Origin: Solidesulfovibrio carbinoliphilus subsp. oakridgensis
GTDB lineage: Bacteria > Desulfobacterota > Desulfovibrionia > Desulfovibrionales > Desulfovibrionaceae
Length of the DNA stretch: 64,000 nucleotides
NCBI RefSeq assembly: GCF_000177215.2
Contig: NZ_CM001368.1
Span: 2,356,001-2,420,000 of the forward strand
Reading direction: 5' to 3'
In this document: piece by piece, positions 23,198 through 34,000 of the stretch
How the letters are laid out: each line of letters opens with the position of its first letter
Position numbering within the stretch: position 1 is the first letter of the stretch
Notes under the pieces: model-generated
The model's input: the letters and a program-made list of their open reading frames with translations, nothing else
Databases searched by the model: none
Told to the model about the DNA's origin: nothing
Position numbers and translations under genes: made by a program

Positions 23198-24172
23198 TCA
23201 TCCGCCGAGGGTCGCGGCGTAGAGCCGGGCCAGCATGGCGGCCGGGAGCCTCGTGTTCCACAGGCCCGCGGCCAGGGCCGCGCCGTAGGCCGCCGCAAAG
23301 ACCAGGCAGGCCCCGGCGGCGGTCAGCCACCAGGGGGCCGCGCGTCCGGCGAAGCGGAACCGGACCGCGCTTTCGGCTTTCGGACAGGCGATGACGCACG
23401 AGGCGCAGCCGGTGCAGGCCATGGGCCGGGGGCCGGTGGTCAGGGGCAGGTCCACCGGACAGGCCTGGCGGCACCGGCCGCAGCCCGAGCAACCGGCCGG
23501 GTCGCGGGAAAGCGAGGTCGGGCCGAGCCGGGCCACAAGGCCGAGGAGTGCCCCGTACGGACACAGCCACCGGCAAAACGATCCCCGAAAGACCAGCCCG
23601 AGCCCGGCCAGCCCGGCCAGCACCAGGACGGCCACCAGCCCGGGACTGGTGAAAAAGAGCAGCATCCGGGCGTCGGCCGTGATGTTGTACGACGACTTCA
23701 AAAAGCCTTCGAGGGCCGCCGCGTCCATGCCGCCAAAGACGGTGAAGAGGAAAAAGGCCAGCAGCAGGTATTTGGGCAGGCCGAGGACGGCGTCGAGCCG
23801 GGGCGGCACGGACCGGGCCACGCGCCAACGCTGGCCAAGCCGGCCCAGGCGCGTGGCCACGAACCCGACCGGGCAGACGTGGCCGCAAAAGGCCTTGCGA
23901 AAGAGAAGTCCCATGGCCAGGGCGGCCAGAAAAATGGCCAGCCCGGCCGGATGGACCGGGTCCCAGGCGAAGGTGGAAAGGGCGTGGCGCAGGCCGAGGA
24001 GCGCGCTAATGGGCAGAAAGCCCTCCACCCCGGCCGGGCGGGCCGTTTCCGGGCCAAGGCCGGCGGCGAACCGGCAATAGAGGAAAAAGCGCCAGCCGAT
24101 CCAGAGCGTGGCCAGGAAAAAGAAGGTCTGGGGCAGGCGGGACAGGGTCTTTCGGGACAAGCGGTACGACAT
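23198..24172 (-). CDS. NapH/YccM-like membrane polyferredoxin
   Basis: A 324-residue membrane protein with about five hydrophobic segments. Two membrane-associated cysteine motifs (FCGHVCPVGF and FCRWLCPYGALLG) typical of NapH/NosR-type proteins are present. So are two 4Fe-4S ferredoxin motifs, CSGCGRCRQACP and CTGCASCVIACP. Such proteins pass electrons from the quinone pool to periplasmic or membrane reductases. The ATG at 24172 follows GAAGG; a longer reading upstream has no ribosome site. No reductase is encoded next to it, so its partner is unknown. Confidence 0.85.
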   Translation of the reverse strand: MSYRLSRKTLSRLPQTFFFLATLWIGWRFFLYCRFAAGLGPETARPAGVEGFLPISALLGLRHALSTFAWDPVHPAGLAIFLAALAMGLLFRKAFCGHVCPVGFVATRLGRLGQRWRVARSVPPRLDAVLGLPKYLLLAFFLFTVFGGMDAAALEGFLKSSYNITADARMLLFFTSPGLVAVLVLAGLAGLGLVFRGSFCRWLCPYGALLGLVARLGPTSLSRDPAGCSGCGRCRQACPVDLPLTTGPRPMACTGCASCVIACPKAESAVRFRFAGRAAPWWLTAAGACLVFAAAYGAALAAGLWNTRLPAAMLARLYAATLGG

Positions 24173-24313
24173 GGGAAAAAACCTTCGCAAGGGGTTTCGG
24201 GAGAGACGCGGCCCCCGGAGGGGGACGCCGTGGCCGCGTCCCGGCGCGGGGCCGGGCATGCGTCATGCGTTTTGGAATACGGCGGGGAGGGCCGGCTGTC
24301 TGTCGCCTGGGCG

Positions 24314-24700
24314 TCAGTTGGCCGTGTGTTCCGGCAGAATCTCGCGCAGGGTGCGCCACAGGTCGTCGGCGGTGAAGGGTTTGGTCAGGTACGAACTGAC
24401 CTTGGCCGCGTCGGCCTCGGCGATATTGTCGGCCAGGGCCTCGGCCGTGACCATGACGAACGGAATTCCGGCCAAGGAACAACTGCCCCGCACGCACCGG
24501 AGCAAGTCGATGCCTTTCATGCGCGGCATGTTCCAGTCGGAAATGATGCAGTCCACGGACCCGGCGGCCAGCACTTCGAGGGCTTGCCGGCCGTCGGCCG
24601 CCTCGAGCACCTCGACGCCGCCGCTTCCAAGCATCTTGCGGATGATGCCGCGCATGACCTTGGAGTCGTCCACAACGAGAACCTTCAGTCGCTTCTCCAT
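24314..24700 (-). CDS. CheY-like single-domain response regulator
   Basis: A 128-residue receiver domain without output domain. VLVVDDSKVMRGIIRKML provides the acidic pocket, Asp55 in IISDWNMP is the phosphoacceptor, and Thr85 (MVTAEA) and Lys107 (LTKPF) complete the active set. MRGIIRKML is close to CheY. It may interact with a flagellar motor or act in a phosphorelay; no kinase is adjacent. ATG 24700 has a weak GGCGGAA upstream. Confidence 0.9.
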   Translation of the reverse strand: MEKRLKVLVVDDSKVMRGIIRKMLGSGGVEVLEAADGRQALEVLAAGSVDCIISDWNMPRMKGIDLLRCVRGSCSLAGIPFVMVTAEALADNIAEADAAKVSSYLTKPFTADDLWRTLREILPEHTAN

Positions 24701-24731
24701 TTCCGCCGTCGCATGGCCAGGGTTGTTCGCG

Positions 24732-24754
24732 GCAAGGCCGCTCTCGGGCCTTGC
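24732..24754. other. GCAAGGCC/GGCCTTGC hairpin
   Basis: Perfect eight-base arms around GCTCTCG in the gap between the response regulator start and the DUF2156 terminator. It could belong to the regulator's leader on the minus strand. Confidence 0.4.
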
Positions 24755-24770
24755 TTCGGTTCTTTTGCAG

Positions 24771-24799
24771 AAAAAGGCAAGCAATGCTTTGCCCTTTTT
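24771..24799 (-). terminator. Rho-independent terminator of the MATE-DUF2156 operon
   Basis: On the minus strand, AAAAAGGGCAA pairs with TTGCCTTTTT around AGCATTGC and ends in a T-run. It lies about 115 bases beyond the DUF2156 stop. Confidence 0.7.
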
Positions 24800-24912
24800 A
24801 CGGCTGGCCGCCCCCCCCGAACGGGCCGCGCCGCAGCCCTGTCGCAGGGGACGGCCTCCCATGGCCGACCCTGCCGCTTCGGTGCCGCGTCGGTGTCGCG
24901 TCACGCCCGCCC

Positions 24913-25797
24913 TCAGGCGGCGGGCGCTACGGACACCGTGCATTTCTTTAAAAAATCGACTGGATTGTACGACAGTTTGGCCTTCCTGAGCCCCTCGTCG
25001 CCCAGGTCCTGTTCCCTGTTGACCAGGGCGTAGCCGGCTCCGGAGTCGGCCAGGAACATCTGGTTGATGGCCTGATAGACGCCCTTGAACCCGGGCCGGC
25101 CCTTTTCGAAATGGATGACCAGCATCTCCGGGGTCAACGCCTCGGCCACGGTGTAGGCGATCATCTCGCCGTCCACCCGGATGGCCCCGCCGAGCAAGCC
25201 CGGCATGCGGTCCCAGTTCTGGAGCACCCGGACGATGGCCGTGTTTTCGGCCAAAAGCGCACCGGAATCCTCGGGGTCGCGCCAGGAAAACCACTGGCGC
25301 TGGAGCTCCAGGGTGTCTTCCACGCAGTCCGGGGTCAGGGCCTTGTACTCGAAGTCGTAGGCCCGCAGGAATTGGCTGAGCAGGTTTTTTTTCTTGTGGA
25401 AGCGGTTACCGCGCAAATCGACCAGCTCCGGCACACTGTAGACGTAGTCGTAGTGGTCGCGGGCCTCCTCGGTCGTGACCCTGTCCGGCATGGCGGCGCT
25501 TAAAATCTGGCACAGCTTCTCCGGCACCCGGATGAAATCGAGCCCCTCGGACAGGCACGGACAGGCGCTCCAATCGACGTCGGCCCAGGGACCGACCGGG
25601 GCCCAGAAGACCTCGTAGGGCTTGGTCTGCAGGATCCAGACATGGCTTTCGCCAAAACGCCAGGACAGGCCATACTCTTCCGCCCAGCCCCACAGGTTGC
25701 CGAAGCTGTAGTCGGAAACCTTCTGGGGACACCGGGCCAGCCGGTCGAGATAATCTTCCCGGCGGGCCAGCGATATTTCCTCGAAACCGTCTCGCAT
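24913..25797 (-). CDS. DUF2156 (phosphatidylglycerol lysyltransferase C-terminal-like) protein
   Basis: A 294-residue soluble protein with a double GNAT-like fold. Early motifs are YLDRLARCPQKVSDYSFGNLWGW. HYDYVYSVPELVDLRGNRFHKKKN is found in DUF2156 proteins. The C-terminus (LVNREQDLGDEGLRKAKLSYNPV) is the family's most recognisable block. Related domains in MprF transfer aminoacyl groups from tRNA to lipids, but this stand-alone form has no assigned reaction. It starts one base after the MATE gene stop, so the two are co-translated. Confidence 0.85.
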   Translation of the reverse strand: MRDGFEEISLARREDYLDRLARCPQKVSDYSFGNLWGWAEEYGLSWRFGESHVWILQTKPYEVFWAPVGPWADVDWSACPCLSEGLDFIRVPEKLCQILSAAMPDRVTTEEARDHYDYVYSVPELVDLRGNRFHKKKNLLSQFLRAYDFEYKALTPDCVEDTLELQRQWFSWRDPEDSGALLAENTAIVRVLQNWDRMPGLLGGAIRVDGEMIAYTVAEALTPEMLVIHFEKGRPGFKGVYQAINQMFLADSGAGYALVNREQDLGDEGLRKAKLSYNPVDFLKKCTVSVAPAA

Positions 25798-25798
25798 C

Positions 25799-27181
25799 TC
25801 ACTTCCTTGGTTTGCTGCCGCCCATGCCGAACCGGGCCCAGTCGGCGAACTGGTAGACGCCGAGGCACACCAGCGCCTGGACGGCCTGGGAGACGAACAT
25901 GGAAACCCAAACGCCCTCGGCCCGGCCCAGAAGCGTATGCCCCAGGTAGACGGCCAACGGCAACCGCACGAGCCAGATCGAGGTCCCGGTGACGAACATC
26001 GTGTAGAGGGTCGCCCCGGCTCCGGTCATGGCGCCGATAAGGATAAGACCGCTGACCGTAAAGGGAATAGCCAGAACATTATAACGAAGATAGGAGACCG
26101 CCTGGGCCTGGACCTCGGGCTGGGGAGACAGCAGCGCCGCCGCCTGGGGCAGAAACGGCCACAGGAGCACCCCCATGACGGTCACGGCGGCCGTGCCGGC
26201 CACAACGATGCGGTAGCCCACCCGCTTGGCCAACTCCGGCCGGCCGGCCCCGAGCAGGTTGCCGACCAGGATGGAGGCCGTGAAATTGAAGGCCATGGGC
26301 GGCAGGAAAAGAAGCGACTCCACCCGCATGCCGGCCGACATGCCGGCCAGGGCGTCGACGCTGCCGACCGGCAGGGACCCGGTAATGGCGAAAAGGACCA
26401 GGTAGCCCGTGTGCCAGACCACCTGCATGAGCCCCGACGGCCAGGCGACCTTGAAGAGATAGCGGCTGCCGCACCGGATCCACCGCCAGGGCGGAAATTC
26501 CCCGGTCCGCAGCATGCCGGCCCGGATGAGGGCTCCGAGATTGAAAAGCATCCCCACCGTGACCGAGAGAAAGGTGCTCCAGGCCACGCCGGCATAGCCC
26601 AGGTGCGGCAGGCCGAAATACCCGAGGCCCAGGCCGAAGTTGCCGAAGGCGTTCAGCGCCGCGGCCAGCCCCCAGGCGTAAAGCGGCACCATGACCAACC
26701 GCTTGGCCCGGAACAACGCGTTGGCGATGACGAAAAACGACTGGATGGGCAACAGCCACAAAAAGACCGTCAGGAAATAGCGGGCTGTCGGCAGCATGGG
26801 GGCCGGCACCTGGAGCAGGCGCAAAAACAGCTCGCGTCCGGCCAGGCCGACGAGCAAAATGGCGGCCGAGGCGGCCAGGCCAAGGAGCAGGCACAGCCAG
26901 ACGTAGCGGTTGGCCCGGGGCAAGCGCCCGGCCCCCTCGGACTGGCTGACCGCGGCCACGGCCCCGTTGGCCACGGCCATGGACAGGACCTGGAAAAAAA
27001 ACATGGCCTGGGTCAGGACGCCGATGGTGGCCTGGGTCTCCCGATCGATGCGGCCGCCGACGTAGACGTCCACGAAACCGATCAGGAAATTGAGAAACAT
27101 CATAAGGATCTGGGGCCAGGCGAGCCCCCAGATATCCCGGAATCCGACCCCGGCGGCCATGAGGCCGGCGCGTTTTTCCAT
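25799..27181 (-). CDS. MATE-family multidrug/cation efflux transporter
   Basis: A 460-residue inner-membrane protein with about 12 hydrophobic segments in two similar halves. It has family-typical ALNAFGNFGLGLGYFGLPHLG and LPPMAFNFTASILVGNLLGAG segments. MATE proteins export organic cations or lipophilic compounds in exchange for sodium or protons. GGAGG sits four bases before the ATG at 27181. It leads an operon with a DUF2156 protein and diverges from the ModE-like regulator across 145 bases, which makes that regulator a candidate controller. Confidence 0.92.
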   Translation of the reverse strand: MEKRAGLMAAGVGFRDIWGLAWPQILMMFLNFLIGFVDVYVGGRIDRETQATIGVLTQAMFFFQVLSMAVANGAVAAVSQSEGAGRLPRANRYVWLCLLLGLAASAAILLVGLAGRELFLRLLQVPAPMLPTARYFLTVFLWLLPIQSFFVIANALFRAKRLVMVPLYAWGLAAALNAFGNFGLGLGYFGLPHLGYAGVAWSTFLSVTVGMLFNLGALIRAGMLRTGEFPPWRWIRCGSRYLFKVAWPSGLMQVVWHTGYLVLFAITGSLPVGSVDALAGMSAGMRVESLLFLPPMAFNFTASILVGNLLGAGRPELAKRVGYRIVVAGTAAVTVMGVLLWPFLPQAAALLSPQPEVQAQAVSYLRYNVLAIPFTVSGLILIGAMTGAGATLYTMFVTGTSIWLVRLPLAVYLGHTLLGRAEGVWVSMFVSQAVQALVCLGVYQFADWARFGMGGSKPRK

Positions 27182-27326
27182 CCTCCCTCCACAAGCGGCA
27201 ACGGAAGCGACAGGCGATACGGGACCCCGAACCCGGGGTCAACTCCCCCTTGGCAGGTCCGGCCCGCTAAGGATAAGACAGGCCGAGCCGAAAACCAGAG
27301 ACGTGGGAACGGCACCGGGAGGGATG

Positions 27327-27713
27327 ATGCGTGAAATAAGGGCCGTGCAGCGGCTGCACCTGTGGCTGGAAACCAAGGACGGCATGCTGCTTGGCCTCGG
27401 CCGGATCCAGCTTTTGGAGCTGGTGGAGGAACTCGGGTCCCTCAACAAGGCCGCCGCGGCCATGGGCATGTCCTACCGGGCCGCCTGGGGCCGCATGAAG
27501 CAGACCGAGACCGTGATCGGCGAACCCCTGGTCGAGCGGTCGGGCCCCAAGAAGGGCTTTCGCCTGACGCCGCTTGGCCACGAGGTCGTGCGCACGTTCC
27601 GGACCTGGCACCACGATGTGGAGAATTTCGCCGTGGCCCGGGCCCGGGAGATTTTTCCCTGGACCACGGAACCCTATGTCGAGGAAGGCCCGAAATCCGG
27701 CAAGTCATCCTGA
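27327..27713 (+). CDS. ModE-like winged-helix regulator (DNA-binding domain only)
   Basis: A 128-residue protein with the LysR/ModE-type N-terminal HTH: LLGLGRIQLLELVEELGSLN, KAAAAMGMSYRAAWGRMKQTE, then the wing PLVERSGPKKGFRLTPLGHE. The C-terminal molybdate-binding (MOP) domains of full ModE are absent, so it cannot sense molybdate in the classical way. Two ATG codons are adjacent; the second at 27327 has better spacing from GGGAGG. It diverges from the MATE gene and is about 4 kb from the molybdenum-storage-like gene. Confidence 0.82.
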   Translation: MREIRAVQRLHLWLETKDGMLLGLGRIQLLELVEELGSLNKAAAAMGMSYRAAWGRMKQTETVIGEPLVERSGPKKGFRLTPLGHEVVRTFRTWHHDVENFAVARAREIFPWTTEPYVEEGPKSGKSS

Positions 27714-27743
27714 GGGTGCCTCCCGTCAGGGCAGGAATGGGCG

Positions 27744-27803
27744 GGAAGATGCCTCCGGCGGCGGGGAGGGGGTCACCCCCTCCCGGACCCTCCCGAAAGG
27801 GGG
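27744..27803 (+). repeat. GCCTCCGGCGG palindromic intergenic repeat
   Basis: GAAGATGCCTCCGGCGGCG, then GGGAGGGGG-TCA-CCCCCTCCC and GGACCCTCCC. It lies between the convergent ModE-like and purN genes, directly before the purN stop. Confidence 0.8.
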
Positions 27804-27806
27804 GTT

Positions 27807-28483
<677 letters not shown>

Positions 28484-28487
<4 letters not shown>

Positions 28488-30028
28488 GCCGTGCCCGTTG
28501 CGGCGCCGGCGGCCTTGTCGGCCCTGGCGTCGGCGATGATGGCCTCGGCCAGGGCCGGGACGGTGTAGGCCGCGGCCATGACGTCGGCCGAAAGGCCGTA
28601 CTCGGCCAGGGTCTTGGCCGTGATCGGGCCGATCACGGCGGTCTTGACCGTGCCGGCGGCTTGCAGGGCGGCCGGCGGGATCTTGGCGAAGAAGTTTTTG
28701 ACCGTGGACGAGCTCGTGAAGGTCACGTAGCGGATCTCGCCGGCCCGGATGGCCTCGAGGATCTCCTGGGGGTCCTGGTCCACGGGCCGGGTGTCGTAGA
28801 CCGGCAGCACGGACACGTCGGCTCCGGCCTCGGCCAGCTTTTCCGGCAGCACGTCCCGGGCCTCGCGGGCCCGGGGGATGAGCACCCGGCGGTCGGCGAT
28901 GCCAAGGGCCAGCAGCCCCTCGACCACGGATTCGGCCACGAACCGCTCGGGCAGGAAATCGGCCTTGAGGCCCTTGCTTGCCAGGGCCTCGGCCGTGGCC
29001 GGTCCGATGGCCGCGATGCGGATGCCGGCAAAGGCCCGGGCGTCGAGGCCGAGAGCGTCGACTTCCGCGAAAAAGCATTTGACGCCGTTGACCGACGTGA
29101 AAATCACCCAGTCGTAGTCGTAGAGCCGGCTGGCCGCCTGGCGGACCGGGGTCGTATCGGCCAGCGGGGCGATTTCGATGGCCGGAAATTCGTAGCAGCA
29201 GGCCCCTTCCTCGGCCAGGAGGCGCACCAGGTCGCTGGCCTGCTCGCGGCTCCGGGTCACCACCACGCCCTGGCCGAGAAGCGGCCGGTGTTCGTACCAG
29301 GACAGGGTCTCGTGCAGGGAAACCACGCCGCCGACGATGAAAAGGGACGGCGGGGCAAAGCCGTGCCGGGCCGCTGCCTCGGGCATGGTGGCCACCGTGG
29401 CCACCAGGCTCTTGTGGCGGCAGGTCGTACCCCAGCGCACCAGCGCCGCCGGCGTGTCGCCGGACATGCCGGCCCGCATCAGGTTTTCGGTGATGTGGGG
29501 CAGGTTTTTCACCCCCATGAAAAAGACCAGGGTGGACCCGGACTGGGCGAAGGCCTCCCAGTTGAGCGAGCTTTCGGCCTTGGTCGGGTCCTCGTGGCCG
29601 GTAATAAACGACACGGACGAGCAAAACGACCGGTGGGTGATGGGGATGCCGGCATAGGCCGGCGCGGCCACGGCCGAGGTCACCCCGGGCACCACCTCGA
29701 ACGGGCAGCCGGCGGCCACCAGCTCTTCGGCCTCCTCGCCGCCCCGGCCGAAGACGTAGGGGTCCCCGCCCTTGAGGCGGGCCACCATCTTGCCGGCCTT
29801 GGCCATTTCCACGAGCAGGCCGTTGATCTTGTCCTGGGGCAGGGTGTGGTCGCCGCCCTTTTTGCCGACATAGAAGATTTCCGCATCCGGGCGGCAAAAA
29901 TCCAGAAAGGCCTTGTTGGCCAGATAATCGTAGACCACGACGTCGGCGCGCGACAGGATGTCCTTGGCGCGAAGGGTGAGAAGACCCGGGTCGCCGGGAC
30001 CGGCTCCGAGGAGATAGACTTTGGACAT
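28484..30028 (-). CDS. cobA-hemD: Uroporphyrinogen-III C-methyltransferase / uroporphyrinogen-III synthase fusion
   Basis: A 514-residue bifunctional enzyme. Residues 1-245 are a SUMT methyltransferase (YLLGAGPGDPGLLTLRA, KGGDPYVFGRGGEEAEEL, GHEDPTKAESSLNW). Residues about 255-505 are a HemD domain (VVVTRSREQASDLVRLL, WVIFTSVNGVKCFF, RYVTFTSSSTVKNFF, VIGPITAKTLAEYGL). Together they form uroporphyrinogen III from hydroxymethylbilane and methylate it to precorrin-2. Precorrin-2 leads to siroheme, cobalamin and, in sulfate reducers, heme by the alternative route. ATG 30028 has AAAGG upstream. It is followed by purN in one transcript. Confidence 0.95.
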
Positions 30029-30095
30029 GGATGGGCCTTTGGCTGGTTGGCGGTGGCGTAAAAAAAGCGGCATACCGGGGAATGCCCGGTCTTTC

Positions 30096-30114
30096 AAGGG
30101 CCGAGGCGGCCCTT
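30096..30114 (-). terminator. Hairpin after the lipoprotein gene
   Basis: AAGGGCC/GGCCCTT arms around GAGGC, followed on the minus strand by GAAAGACCGGGC. It is a plausible terminator for the leftward lipoprotein gene, but lacks a T-run. Confidence 0.4.
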
Positions 30115-30151
30115 GGGGCCGGAAACGGCGACGGGGTCCGGCGCCGGCCGG

Positions 30152-30508
30152 CTAGGGCCCGTCGTGCCAGTCCTTGCCGGCCCCGCACAGGCAGATGCCC
30201 GCGGCCAGGTCGAGCACGCAGTCGCTGGCCAGACGGCCCTCGGCATTGACCAACATGGCCGCCCGGCCCTGGTCCGGCACCATGCCGTTGTCGAAAAGGT
30301 AGCGGACGACCACCCGCTTGGCACCGTCGGGAAGCGGGGTCACGGCCTCGACCCGGACCTCGTAGAGGCCAAGCGTGTGGCATTTCTGCCAAGCCGAGGC
30401 GAAAAGCGCCAGATAGCGGGCCTCGCCGCCGCCCGTGGACCGGGAACAGCCGGCGCCGGCCCCAAGGACGGCGGCCAGGCACAGGGCGGCCAGAATCGGT
30501 GTTCGCAT
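30152..30508 (-). CDS. Small putative lipoprotein
   Basis: A 118-residue protein with a lipoprotein signal: MRTPILAALCLAAVLGAGAGC, with Cys21 as the lipidated residue. The mature part has one mixed alpha/beta domain (YEVRVEAVTPLPDGAKRVVV, RYLFDNGMVPDQGRAAMLVN) and two more cysteine pairs (SDCVLD, GICLCGAG). No family is recognised. The ATG at 30508 follows GGAG. It reads away from another small exported protein at 30642, sharing a 133-base divergent region. Confidence 0.7.
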   Translation of the reverse strand: MRTPILAALCLAAVLGAGAGCSRSTGGGEARYLALFASAWQKCHTLGLYEVRVEAVTPLPDGAKRVVVRYLFDNGMVPDQGRAAMLVNAEGRLASDCVLDLAAGICLCGAGKDWHDGP

Positions 30509-30585
30509 GGAAGCTCCTGCGGCAATTTTCGAGGAAAAATACATGGATTCCCGAAAACGGCAACCCCATATCCCGGGGCCGGGCT

Positions 30586-30615
30586 TTGACTTCGGCCCGG
30601 GATCGTTGCTACACG
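30586..30615 (+). promoter_or_regulatory. Possible sigma-70 promoter for the small secreted protein
   Basis: TTGACT, an 18-base spacer and TACACG, ending 27 bases before the GTG start. Confidence 0.45.
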
Positions 30616-30641
30616 AAAGCCGCCCGCCAAGGAGGACCGCC

Positions 30642-31010
30642 GTGCCGTCGCCACTGGCCGCGCGCCTGTGCATTCTGTTGCTTTTGGCCCTGGCCGCCAC
30701 CCGGCCCGCCCTGGCCCAGGAGGATTTCCGGGCCGTTTTGGCCGACAACGCCGGCCTGATGCCGGGCGCGGAATTCAAAAAAATCTTCCGGTTCCCCAAG
30801 GCCACGGTGGTGACGTTCGAAACCGGCGAGCCGCCGGCCAAGGTTTCGGCCTTTTATAAAAAGGACATGGCCGGCCGGGGCTGGACCGTGGAAGTGGACG
30901 ACGTCAACGACCAGGCCTCGTTTCTCCTTTTAACCAAAAACGGCCGGCGCTGCATCGTGGAGGCCCAGCGGGGACTCCCGGGCCGGACCGGATTCAGCGT
31001 CAGCCTCTAG
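30642..31010 (+). CDS. Small secreted protein of unknown function
   Basis: A 122-residue protein with a Sec signal peptide (LCILLLLALAATRPALA, cleavage before QEDF). The mature 95 residues contain FPKATVVTFETGEPPAKVSAFY, then KKDMAGRGWTVEVDD and a final RCIVEAQRG. This pattern resembles periplasmic proteins with a strand-helix-strand FYKxxM-GW segment, but no reaction is known. The GTG at 30642 follows AGGAGG at six bases; the in-frame ATG codons further upstream lack a ribosome site. Confidence 0.7.
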   Translation: MPSPLAARLCILLLLALAATRPALAQEDFRAVLADNAGLMPGAEFKKIFRFPKATVVTFETGEPPAKVSAFYKKDMAGRGWTVEVDDVNDQASFLLLTKNGRRCIVEAQRGLPGRTGFSVSL

Positions 31011-31048
31011 CCGGCCCGCCCGCCGGCCGGGACCGGCCTTTGCCCCCC

Positions 31049-34000
31049 ATGCCAACGCCAACGCCTCCAGGCCCGCCCGACAAGGCCCCGATCGGGACGC
31101 CGATCCGGGGAAAAACCCGCCGCCTCCCCCGCCTCGTCGCGCTGGCGGCCGTGGCCGCCGTGCTGGCGGTCGGGGTCCTGCCCTTTGCCGCCCGCCAGAT
31201 GATCGGCCCCGAACGCCTCAAGACCATCACCGAGCAGGCCCTGACCGACGCGCTCGGCCGGCGGGTGACGGTTTCCGGCGACGTGTCCATCCTGTTCGCC
31301 CCCTGGTTCGGGCTGGCCATGGGCCCGGTGGCCGTGGCCGAGCGGCCGGGGGCCGGCGACGGGCCCATGTTGACGGCCGGCCGCCTGGAAATGACCATCC
31401 GGGTGCTGCCGCTTTTGGCCCGGGTGGTTTCCCCGGGCTCGGTGCGGGTGCGCGACCTCGGCCTGCACCTGCGCCGGGACGCCTCGGGCCGGACCAACTG
31501 GGACGACCTGACCGCGCCGCATAGCGCAGCCGCCGCCTCGGCCCCGGACTGGGAAGTGGCCCCGGAACCCCGCGACATCCTCATCGAGAACGCTTCCGTC
31601 GACTACCGCGACGCGGTCACCGGCCGGGTCCTGGCCGTGACCGACGCGCGCCTCAAGACCGGGCTCGGCCAGCCCTTCGACTTTTCCCTGGCCTTCCGGG
31701 CCGCCGGGCTCCTTCCGGACACGTCGCTCGAGTGCCACGCCCGGGGCAAGGCCACTTTCGACCCGGGTTCCGGCCGGCTGGCCTTCTCGAAGACCGTGGT
31801 GGAATCGGCCCTGACCATCCTTGGGCCCCTGGCCCCGGGCGGGGCCACGCCCGCCCGCCTCGTGTCGCGCCTGACCGCCGACTACGATCCGGCCGCCGGC
31901 ACCCTGTCCCTGGCCGGCCTCGACGTCCGGCTGCCGGGCGGCCGGATCACCGGCTCGGCCGAGGCCACGGGCCTCGGCCAGTCCCCCAAGGTCCGGGCCG
32001 CCCTCGCCCTGGACCTGGACATGGCCGGCAAGTGGCGGGAGCTGCTCGGCCTTTCCCCGGCCGCGGGGCCGGGCAACCTGGTCGCGGCCCCGGCCGGGGC
32101 CCCGGAGAAGACGGTCGGCCCCGTGCCGACCGAGGGCCTGTCCATCGGGCCGGCGGCCGCCGTGCCGGCCGGGCACGAGCTGGCGTCCCTGGCCCTGACG
32201 GCCGAGGCCGACGCCTCGGGCCTGCGCCTGGAGGACCTGACCCTTCGCCTGCCCCGCGGCCGGGTCGCGGCCACAGGCTCCTTTTCGGCCGGCGACGCCC
32301 CGGTCCTCGAGGCGGCCATCGCGGCCGAGGACGTGGATTTCGACGCCCTGCCCCGGCCGGCCGGCAGGCCAGCCTGGCCCTGGCCCGCCCCCTGGCTCAC
32401 GTCCCTGGCCGGGGCGGCCGACCTCGACGCCCGTCTCGACCTGCGCCGCTGCCGGCTGGCCGGCCAGGCCGTGGCCGACGCCCACGCCACGCTCCGGGGC
32501 CACGAGGGCCTTTTTCGCCTCTACCCGGTGTCGGTCGTCCTGCCGGGCGGACTCGTCTCCCTGGACGCCCGGCTCGACGCCGGGCCCGAGCCCGGTCCCG
32601 GCCCGCTGGCGGACTCCCTGGCCGCCAGGCCCGCCGACAGCCTGGGCCTCGACGTCCGGGCCGTGATCGAACCGGCCCGGGGTGCGGGCGAACCCGCCAG
32701 CCCGCCCAGCCGGGCCCGGCTCCTTGGCCGCCTGCACGCCGACCAGGCCCAGGGCACGCTCCTCGTGCAGGCCCCGGACCCGGCCCGGGCCGCCGCCGTC
32801 CTTGGCCTCTCCGGCCCGGGCCTGCCGGCCGTCCCCCTGGAGGCCAAGGGGGCCTTCCACGTCACCCCGGGCGCGGGCAGCCTCGTGGCCAAGGCCGCCG
32901 TGACCGGGCTCGAGGCCAAGGTGGGAACCACGGCCCTTCGCGGCCAGATCGGCTACGACGCGGCCACGGCCGGGCTGGTCACCTTCGACTGCGCCACCGA
33001 CACCGTGGACCTCGACCGGCTGGGGGCCGTGACGGCCGGAGCCGGGGCGGCGGCCGGCGGCGGAACGCCCTTTCGGGCCGAGGGCAAGGTCCGGGCCGAA
33101 CGGGTGCTCCTGCGGGGCCTGGAGGCCAAGAACGTGGCCCTGGCCCTGGCGCTCGGCGCCGGCAAGGCCGAGGGGACGGTCACGGGCGCGGAACTTTTCG
33201 GCGGCAGGCTGACCGGCAGGATCGAAGCCGACCCGACCGGCCGCCTCGTCGCCGCCCTGCAACTGGCCGGGGCCGAGGCCGCCCGGCTTTCGGCCCAGTT
33301 TCCCGGCAACGGTCCCGGCCTCGCCGGCCCGGTCACGGCCAAGGCGACCCTCGAAGCCCCGGGGGACGGCAAGGGCCGGCCCGGCCCCGTCACGGCCACG
33401 GTCGAAGCCGAAGCCGCCCAGCTCGTCCACGGAAACGGCGGACACGGCGGACACGGCGGAAACGGCGGCAAACGCCAGGTCCTGGCCTCCCCCAAACTGG
33501 TCCTGGCCGTGAAGGGCCGGGAAGGGGGCGACGGCGGGGACGCCTTTGACGGCGACGCCAGCCTGGCCCTGACCCTCGGCGCGGGATTCGGGCTTCGCGA
33601 CATAAAGCTCACGGCCGCCGGCCCCCTGGCTCTCGACAAGGCCGGCAGGCTCAGGGAGCCCGGCCCGGCCAAGGTCGAGGCCTCGGCCCTGTGGCGGGCG
33701 TCGGACGCGGGCCGGACGATCAAGCTCGGCCTGACCGGCCCGGTGAGCCCGGACGCGGCCGGCGGCTTTGCCACGGGCGACCTGCGCCTGGACGCGGGCG
33801 GCCTGCCGGCCACGGTCAGACTGTCGCGCAAGGCCGCAGACGGCGCGCCGGTGGCCTTTTCCCTGGAAACCGGCCCGCTTGCCCCCCGGCGCGTCCTGGC
33901 CGACTGGGGCGTGGCCCTGCCCCGGGACCTGCCGGCCGATCGCCTGGCCAAGGCCGCCCTGTCCGTGTCCGGCACGGCCACCGGCGAGGCGCTGGACGTC

